NCBI GenBank assembly: GCA_050250575.1
Contig: JBFWOJ010000006.1
Coordinates: 1-64,000, forward strand
From: SHVO01 sp050250575
Lineage (GTDB): Bacteria > Pseudomonadota > Alphaproteobacteria > Rhodospirillales > Rhodospirillaceae
Direction: 5' to 3'
Length of the DNA: 64,000 nt
The notes under the pieces are model-generated. The model saw nothing but the letters and a program-made list of their open reading frames with translations, was not told where the DNA came from and did not search any database. Below are positions 58,660 through 64,000 of this stretch, in pieces. The position numbers and the translations under genes were made by a program. How positions within the stretch are numbered: position 1 is the first letter of the stretch; each line of letters begins with the position of its first letter.

Positions 58660-60750
58660 ATGACCGGCATTGTATTTGCACCCCTGGTTCCGCTGCCGCT
58701 GATCGTCGTGCTCGGCGCAATCGGGCTTGCGCTCGTGATCTATGGCGTCGTCAAACGCGCCCGCGGCGCGCTCCTGCGCGCGGTGCCGATCGCGGCGCTG
58801 TTGATCGTGCTTTCGGAACCCAAGCTGGTCAGCGAGAACCAGCAGCCGCTGAAGGACATCGCCGTCGTGGTCGTCGACGACAGCGAGAGCCAGAAGCTCG
58901 GCGCGCGCGAGACGCGCGCCGCCGCCGCGGTCGAGAAGATCACCGCCGATCTGACGGCGCTGGGCGATGTCGAGGTGCGCGCCATACGCGCTGGACGCAA
59001 CGACCTTGCGGGCGGTCAGGACGGCACGCGCCTGTTCGGCGCGTTGACCGCGGAGATGAACGACATCCCGCGCCAGCGCCTGGCCGGCGTGATCTTGGTC
59101 ACCGACGGCCAGGTGCACGATGCGCTGACACCGGCGCAGGCGAAGCAGGCCGAGGCCCCCTATCTGAATGCACCGCTGCATGTGCTGCTGACCGGCGAGC
59201 GCAAGGAAACCGATCGCCGCATCCGCATCGAGAACGCGCCGGACTTCGGCCTGGTCGGCAAGGATTCGATGGTGCGGCTGCGCGTCGAGGACACGACCGT
59301 GCGCCGGGGCACGCGCGTTCCCGTGACCATCCGCCGCAACGGCGGCGAGGCGCAGAACATCACCCTCGCCGCGGGAGAATCCGTCAACGTGCCGATGGCG
59401 ATCGAAAACGCCGGCGGCAACGTGTTCGAGGTTGAGGTCAATCATACACCCGGCGAACTCTCCGCCGCGAACAACCGTGCCATCGTCTCCATCAACGGCG
59501 TGCGCGACCGGCTGCGGGTGCTGCTGGTGTCGGGCCAGCCCCACGTCGGCGAACGCGCGTGGCGGAACCTGCTCAAGTCCGATCCCAACGTCGACCTCGT
59601 ACATTTCACGATCCTGCGCCCCCTCAACAAGGACGACGGCACGCCGCTGAACGAACTGTCGCTGATCACCTTCCCGATCCGCGAGCTCTTCGAGGAACAG
59701 ATCAACGAGTTCGATCTCATGATCTTCGACCGCTACAACCAGCGAGGCCTGATCCCGCAGCAGTTCATGACCAACATTGCGCGCTATATCGAGAACGGCG
59801 GCGCGCTGCTGCTGACGGTCGGGCCGGAGTTCGCGTCGGAGTACTCCTTGTTCGGCACGCAGTTGCAGCGGCTTCTTCCAGCCGAGCCGTCGGGACGCGT
59901 GTTCGCCGGCTCCTTCCGCCCGCAACTCAGCCCGATCGGACGGCGTCATCCCGTGACCGCGGGCCTCGGGCGCGTCGAAGGCCAAAGCGCCGGCGCCGAA
60001 ACGACATGGGGCCGGTGGCTGCGGCACATCCAGGTGATCCCGGAAAAGGGCAACGCCGTGCTGACCGGCCAGGACAACGAGCCGCTCCTTATCCTCGACC
60101 GCGTCGGCAAAGGCCGCATCGCGCTTCTGCTCAGCGACACCATCTGGCTGTGGGGCAAAGGTTTCGACGGCGGCGGGCCGCAGACCGAACTGATGCGCCG
60201 CACCGCGCACTGGCTGATGAAAGAACCGGAACTCGAGGAAGAGGCGCTGTCCGCGGCCGCGGCGGCCGACGGACTGACCATCACGCGCCGCAGCCTTGCG
60301 GAGAAGGAACTCCCGGTGACCGTCACGCGGCCGAACGGCGAGGAAGAGACGGTGCTGCCGAAGCCGGTGGAAGACGGGAAGTTCGTGGCGCAGATGACGG
60401 CCGGCACGCCCGGCGTCTATCGCCTCACCGACGGCATCAATACGACGCTGACCGCGGTGGGCTCGCCCAATCCGCTCGAGACCTACGACGTGGTGACGAC
60501 CGAAGAGAAGCTGAAGCCGCTGGCCGACGCGACGGGCGGCGGCGTTTATTGGCTGGAAGACGCCACGGCGCCGACCATCCGGCGCATCACCTCGACGCGC
60601 GTGGCTCACGGCGCATCATGGATGGGGCTGGTATCCAACGAGCAATATCTGGTGACGGGACTGAATCAGACGCCGCTGGCGCCGCTCGCGCTGCTCCTGC
60701 TCGCGGTCATGGCCGGCGCCATGCTGGCGTGGTGGAGGGAGGGGCGGTAG
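58660..60750 (+). CDS. Membrane protein with GATase1-like extracytoplasmic domain (COG5426-like)
   Basis: 696 residues. Hydrophobic segments at both ends (residues about 6-30 and 672-690). Between them is a vWA-like segment (IAVVVVDDSESQKLG, GVILVTDGQVHDALTPAQ) and a glutamine amidotransferase-like region (LRVLLVSGQPHVGERAWRNL, IFDRYNQRGLIPQQFM, ENGGALLLTVGPEFA). The operon looks like a transmembrane assembly module downstream of MoxR; biochemical activity is unknown. Confidence 0.82.
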   Translation: MTGIVFAPLVPLPLIVVLGAIGLALVIYGVVKRARGALLRAVPIAALLIVLSEPKLVSENQQPLKDIAVVVVDDSESQKLGARETRAAAAVEKITADLTALGDVEVRAIRAGRNDLAGGQDGTRLFGALTAEMNDIPRQRLAGVILVTDGQVHDALTPAQAKQAEAPYLNAPLHVLLTGERKETDRRIRIENAPDFGLVGKDSMVRLRVEDTTVRRGTRVPVTIRRNGGEAQNITLAAGESVNVPMAIENAGGNVFEVEVNHTPGELSAANNRAIVSINGVRDRLRVLLVSGQPHVGERAWRNLLKSDPNVDLVHFTILRPLNKDDGTPLNELSLITFPIRELFEEQINEFDLMIFDRYNQRGLIPQQFMTNIARYIENGGALLLTVGPEFASEYSLFGTQLQRLLPAEPSGRVFAGSFRPQLSPIGRRHPVTAGLGRVEGQSAGAETTWGRWLRHIQVIPEKGNAVLTGQDNEPLLILDRVGKGRIALLLSDTIWLWGKGFDGGGPQTELMRRTAHWLMKEPELEEEALSAAAAADGLTITRRSLAEKELPVTVTRPNGEEETVLPKPVEDGKFVAQMTAGTPGVYRLTDGINTTLTAVGSPNPLETYDVVTTEEKLKPLADATGGGVYWLEDATAPTIRRITSTRVAHGASWMGLVSNEQYLVTGLNQTPLAPLALLLLAVMAGAMLAWWREGR

Positions 60751-60766
60751 AGCGCCCCTTTCCCGT

Positions 60767-61252
60767 CTAACCGGCTTTCCGCAGCTCGAGCAGATAAGCG
60801 CAACCGGACCCGCTGTCGGCAAGGCCGCCGCTCAGGAGCACGCCGTTGGCCTCATCGACCATGCGCCCTTCAAACTGATTGCGCTCGCCGCCCGGCATGC
60901 GGAAATGGCCGGTGACAAAACCCTCTTCGGTGACAAACCCGTCAAAGACCACGCTCTGCACGTCCGAGATCTTCGCAGGCGGGCGGATGTAGCCGCCGCG
61001 AATCACGAATTCATCCACGGTGACGGCCTGACACATCTGCGGGTTCGAGAAGGCCGTCGCCGGCGTCATGGCGCCTTCGTAGCGGCCGTCGAACTTCGGC
61101 GAGACGCCGCTGGAGGAGAAGGCATCGGCCGCGGTGAAGATCAGCGCGATGAAAAGGACGAGACCGAATTTATAGAGATAATCCTGGACCGTCGGGCGCG
61201 GCATCCTGCGGGCCGCGACGCGATGAACGGTAAGATTGGTGCGTGAATACAT
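60767..61252 (-). CDS. Membrane-anchored hypothetical protein
   Basis: 161 residues starting MYSRTNLTVHRVAARRMPRP, then a single membrane helix (about residues 27-46, YLYKFGLVLFIALIFTAADA) and a soluble domain with an aromatic/Gly pattern (FDGRYEGAMTPATAFSNPQM with CQAVTVDEF, FVTGHFRMPGGERNQFEGR) and two Cys. Looks like a small periplasmic beta domain. No family recognised. AGGAAC precedes the chosen start; ATG 61204 inside the leader is an alternative. Confidence 0.65.
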   Translation of the reverse strand: MYSRTNLTVHRVAARRMPRPTVQDYLYKFGLVLFIALIFTAADAFSSSGVSPKFDGRYEGAMTPATAFSNPQMCQAVTVDEFVIRGGYIRPPAKISDVQSVVFDGFVTEEGFVTGHFRMPGGERNQFEGRMVDEANGVLLSGGLADSGSGCAYLLELRKAG

Positions 61253-61433
61253 GACACGTCGTTCCTGTGCTTCAAACACCCCCCGGACCCCGTCGATGTG
61301 GGATCCCAATGTGGCGAAAGAAGAGCAGGAACCTGAACGCGCCGGTCGCAATCCACGTGCGGGACGTGACATTACGCGCCGAGCTTTCTCACGCGGTGTT
61401 AGGTTCGCGCGTTCCTTGTCTTTGAACGGCGCC

Positions 61434-62534
61434 TTATTGGAGGGCCGAGCTTCCCAGTTCGGCGCGCACCTTCTGGCGGAAAACGTCGATGGCTACAAGC
61501 GAATTCCCCATCTTCACGTGCCAGAAGGTCCAGCCGTTGCAAGCCGGCGCGCCCTGAACAAGAGCCCCGACCTGATGGATCGAGCCGCGGTAATCGGCTG
61601 ATATCAAAGTGCCATCCGCTCTCACCTTCGCGGTGAAACGGCCCGACGGATCGGACAACACCGTGCCAGGCGTCAGCAGACCGCGTTCGACAACCGTTCC
61701 AAAGGGAATGCGGGGCTCGGTACGTTTCGCAGGAGTGACAAGCATCTTTTCATCCGTAATGGGTTCGACCGCAGCGATGCGCTCGCGCGCCGCGGCAATA
61801 TAGTTTTCGTCGCCGTCGACGCCGATGTAATTGCGCCCGAGCTGCTTGGCGACCGCGCCGGTGGTGCCGGTGCCGAAGAACGGATCGAGCACGAGGTCGC
61901 CGGGCTTGGTTGCGGCTGTGATCACCCGGTAGAGCAAGGATTCCGGCTTCTGCGTCGGGTGCAGCTTCGCACCGTCGCCGCCCTTCAGCCGCTCCTCGCC
62001 CGTGCAGAGCGGCAGCGTCCAATCGCTGCGCATCTGCAGGCCTTCGTTCAAATTCTTCATGGCCTCGTAGTTGAAGGTGTAGCGCGCATCCTTGCCCTTC
62101 GAGCACCAGATCAGCGTTTCATGGGCGTTGGTGAAGCGCGTGCCGCGGAAGTTAGGCATCGGATTTGTCTTGCGCCACACAATGTCGTTGAGCACCCAGA
62201 AGCCGAGGTCCTGAAGGATCGCGCCGACGCGAAAGATGTTGTGGTACGAGCCGATGACCCACAGCGAGCCCGTGTCTTTCAGGATGCGCTTCACCGCGCC
62301 GAGCCAGGCGCGCGTGAAATCGTCATAGGCCTTGAAGTCGCTGAAGCGATCCCAGGCATCGTCGACGCCATCGACGCGGCTGTTGTCCGGACGGGTCAGC
62401 TCGCCGCCAAGCTGAAGGTTGTACGGAGGGTCGGCGAAGACGAGATCGACGCTTGCTTCGGGCAGGCGGCCCATGATCTCGACGCAGTCGCCGCTGTAGA
62501 TGTGATTGGGCTTCAGCGGTTTGGCCGCGGGCAT
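61434..62534 (-). CDS. ccrM: Adenine-specific DNA methyltransferase CcrM (GANTC)
   Basis: 366 residues of the cell-cycle regulated methyltransferase family (beta class). Catalytic motif IV DPPY (35-38) comes before motif I (VLDPFFGTGTTGAVAKQLGR), and the C-terminal 80-residue domain specific to CcrM (FTAKVRADGTLISADYRGSI ... GNSLVAIDVFRQKVRAELGS) is present. CcrM methylates the A of GANTC after replication, setting cell-cycle gene expression. The 349-bp upstream region is strikingly rich in GANTC sites (see the separate entry). Confidence 0.96.
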   Translation of the reverse strand: MPAAKPLKPNHIYSGDCVEIMGRLPEASVDLVFADPPYNLQLGGELTRPDNSRVDGVDDAWDRFSDFKAYDDFTRAWLGAVKRILKDTGSLWVIGSYHNIFRVGAILQDLGFWVLNDIVWRKTNPMPNFRGTRFTNAHETLIWCSKGKDARYTFNYEAMKNLNEGLQMRSDWTLPLCTGEERLKGGDGAKLHPTQKPESLLYRVITAATKPGDLVLDPFFGTGTTGAVAKQLGRNYIGVDGDENYIAAARERIAAVEPITDEKMLVTPAKRTEPRIPFGTVVERGLLTPGTVLSDPSGRFTAKVRADGTLISADYRGSIHQVGALVQGAPACNGWTFWHVKMGNSLVAIDVFRQKVRAELGSSALQ

Positions 62535-62883
62535 GCGATGTACCGGTCCTAACGTTTGCGCGCTTACGCGCGCGGGTCCTCTAGTGCGCTTCTCTTTTTC
62601 GGGAAGTGTGCGCCCCTGAATGGCAGAACTTCCCTCCCCACCTTCACGAGCGCCGATGGCGCGGCGCTGGGGCAGGTTCCTTTTTGCGAACGCGGAGGCC
62701 TCTTTACTGCGGCGCTGCTCAGAACACCGGAGGTCACCGTCGTTGATTCATTTATTAGAATCAAAGGGTTACTAGGCCGTAAAGAGGACCATATGGTGAA
62801 CCCAAGATGTTGAGTCGCGGTGACTCGCCCGACTCAACCTGTAGCGACGGGAAGGACAGAAAAGAAAAAGTGCAGTGCGCGGG
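62535..62883. other. ccrM upstream region, between ccrM and rnhB
   Basis: 349 bp on a background without reading frames. Contains the GANTC-rich inverted repeats at 62743-62838, described separately. The remainder up to the ccrM start at 62534 is GC-rich with no other feature. Confidence 0.6.
62743..62838. promoter_or_regulatory. Cluster of five GANTC sites in two inverted repeats upstream of ccrM
   Basis: TTGATTC (62743-62749) and GAATCAA (62758-62764) form a dyad with 8-bp spacer; GTTGAGTCG (62809-62817) and CGACTCAAC (62830-62838) form another. GANTC sites are GATTC 62745, GAATC 62758, GAGTC 62812, GACTC 62822 and GACTC 62831: five within 91 bp. This is the recognition site of the CcrM encoded 200 bp further, so methylation-dependent control of its own promoter is plausible, as in Caulobacter where the ccrM promoter also has GANTC sites. 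Confidence 0.75.
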
Positions 62884-63564
62884 TCAGCCTGCGGGCGTCT
62901 CGAACATCTCGACCTGACTCGCTTCGGGTCCGGCAAGCTGCCTCTTCACCGTACCAAACGTCTTACGGTGATGGGGCGTGAGCCCAAGCTTCAGGATCGC
63001 GGCGCGATGATCGGGGGTCGGATAGCCGGCGTTGTGCTCCCAGCCGTAGCCGGGATACGCGCGCGAAAGCTCGACCATGTAGCGGTCGCGCGTGACCTTG
63101 GCGATGATCGAGGCCGCCGCGATCGACATCGACTTCTCATCGCCGCGCACGATCGTCTCGACCTCGCAGGGGAATTCCTTGGGACGACGGTTGCCGTCGA
63201 CGAGAGCGATGGTCACGGCGCGCCCCAGGGACTCGACGGCGCGGCGCATGGCCATGTGCGCGGCATTCAAGATGTTGAAGCTTTCGATCTCGTGAACTTC
63301 GGCGCGGCCCACGCCGACGACCGCGGCGCCGCAGGACGTCAGGATGGCGAAAAGCTCTTCGCGCTTCTCGAGAACGATTTGTTTGGAATCGTTGAGACCC
63401 TGCCGCAGCGACTTCGGGATTTTTTTCTGGTCGAGGATCACGGCGCCGGCGACCACCGGTCCGGCCAAGGGCGCACAGCCCGCTTCGTCGACACCGACGA
63501 CGATGGCGTCGGGGATTCTCTTAAGGACGGCTTTCTCGAATCTGAAATTCGGCAACTTCGGCAA
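62884..63564 (-). CDS. rnhB: Ribonuclease HII
   Basis: 226 residues; removes ribonucleotides from DNA and RNA-DNA hybrids. Catalytic acids are visible: Asp26/Glu27 (GVDEAGC), Asp in LNDSKQIVLEKREEL and Asp in ALVDGNRRP. The usual GRG motif after DEA reads G-C-A here (residues 29-31), unlike most RNase HII. The C-terminal extension ends EMFETPAG. rnhB lies between moaB and ccrM. Confidence 0.93.
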   Translation of the reverse strand: MPKLPNFRFEKAVLKRIPDAIVVGVDEAGCAPLAGPVVAGAVILDQKKIPKSLRQGLNDSKQIVLEKREELFAILTSCGAAVVGVGRAEVHEIESFNILNAAHMAMRRAVESLGRAVTIALVDGNRRPKEFPCEVETIVRGDEKSMSIAAASIIAKVTRDRYMVELSRAYPGYGWEHNAGYPTPDHRAAILKLGLTPHHRKTFGTVKRQLAGPEASQVEMFETPAG

Positions 63565-63593
63565 AGGTCCCGGGTCCCCTCACCCGAAAGATG

Positions 63594-64000
63594 TCATTTC
63601 CCCTTCCTGACGTGCTCCTTCAGGCGCGGCATCAGTTCGACAAAGTTGCACGGGCTGTGCCGGGCGTCGAGTTGGTATTTGAGGATTTCATCCCATCCGT
63701 CTTTCACCGCGCCGGTGGAACCCGGAAGCGCGAAAAGATAGGTGCCGTTGGCGACGCCGGCGGTGGCGCGCGACTGGACCGTGGACGTCCCGATACTCTT
63801 CAAGCTGATCCAGCGGAAAAGTTCGCCGAAACCGGGAATCTGTTTTTCGCAGACCTGTTCGAATGCTTCGGGCGTGACGTCGCGGCCGGTGACGCCGGTG
63901 CCACCGGTGGTGATGATGCAATCGATCTGCGGGTTCTTGATCCAGGATTCGAGCTGACGAACGATGAGATCGACATCGTCTTTCAACAGGACGCGCGCGG
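63594..64000 (-). CDS. moaB: Molybdenum cofactor biosynthesis protein B, 5' end beyond window
   Basis: About 135 codons, open to the right edge. IITTGGTGVTGRDVTPEAFE, IPGFGELFRWISLKSIGTST, VQSRATAGVANGTYLFALPG and the C-terminal CNFVELMPRLKEH are typical of MoaB/Mog, which adenylylates or binds molybdopterin. The N-terminal part lies beyond 64000; a TTG at 63986 is internal, not a start. Its position with moaDE at the other end of the window suggests dispersed molybdopterin genes. Confidence 0.93.
   Translation of the reverse strand, partial: ARVLLKDDVDLIVRQLESWIKNPQIDCIITTGGTGVTGRDVTPEAFEQVCEKQIPGFGELFRWISLKSIGTSTVQSRATAGVANGTYLFALPGSTGAVKDGWDEILKYQLDARHSPCNFVELMPRLKEHVRKGK

Overview
The window is a GC-rich, densely coded stretch of what looks like an alphaproteobacterial chromosome. 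The evidence is a CcrM-type GANTC methyltransferase, a heme-PAS FixL/FixJ/FixK oxygen-sensing cascade, a fused-order petABC (Rieske, cytochrome b, cytochrome c1) operon, a MarR + OmpR-type regulator pair beside ilvE, UbiK, DUF6111, DUF1285 and the MoxR/DUF58/DUF4159 operon. TonB-dependent receptors and secreted hydrolases suggest a free-living heterotroph. I cannot place it below class level from sequence alone.

Layout. 0-3 kb: edge of an IS630-type element, a membrane-anchored solute-binding protein, a PTR1/FolM-like pteridine reductase and folB. 3-8 kb: uvrC, pgsA, moaD, moaE and an unknown membrane protein. 8-15.4 kb: ilvE, a MarR/response regulator/histidine kinase operon with a clear operator, then fixL-fixJ-receiver divergent from fixK. 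15.5-18.1 kb: an arsenic operon on the minus strand (arsR, arsI, arsC, aquaglyceroporin, damaged arsN2-like gene). 18-31.5 kb: housekeeping (proC, ubiK, hldD, lgt, midA-like, pgeF, prs, rplY, pth, ychF). 31.5-46.7 kb: accessory genes (GT61, small lipoproteins and tiny membrane proteins, a secreted NHL propeller plus metallo-beta-lactamase-fold pair, several small unknowns, secreted amidase, orphan kinase, TonB receptor, MAPEG, patatin, nitrilase). 47-50.4 kb: petABC and trmL. 50.6-51.0 kb: tandem repeats. 51-64 kb: cca, DUF6111, NUDIX, DUF1285; MoxR/DUF58/DUF4159 operon; ccrM, rnhB, moaB.

How it fits together. Several parts concern respiration and oxygen: FixL retains the heme-ligating His and regulatory Arg of true oxygen sensors, and the MarR/OmpR pair resembles PetP/PetR, which in Rhodobacter capsulatus are needed for the bc1 complex whose genes lie 37 kb away here. 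Molybdopterin genes (moaDE, moaB) sit at both ends. The arsenic operon combines inorganic (ArsC, aquaporin) and organic (ArsI) arsenic detoxification.

Most noteworthy: five GANTC sites within about 90 bp, arranged in two inverted repeats, upstream of ccrM; a tandem array of about 119-bp structured repeats between convergent genes; a perfect 9-bp-arm operator between ilvE and the MarR gene; an arsN2-like gene that has lost its core segment and runs antisense over a zinc-ribbon gene; and small membrane-protein genes of 27 and 47 codons. I did not find a clearly new defence or biosynthetic system; no CRISPR array, tRNA or rRNA gene was recognised.
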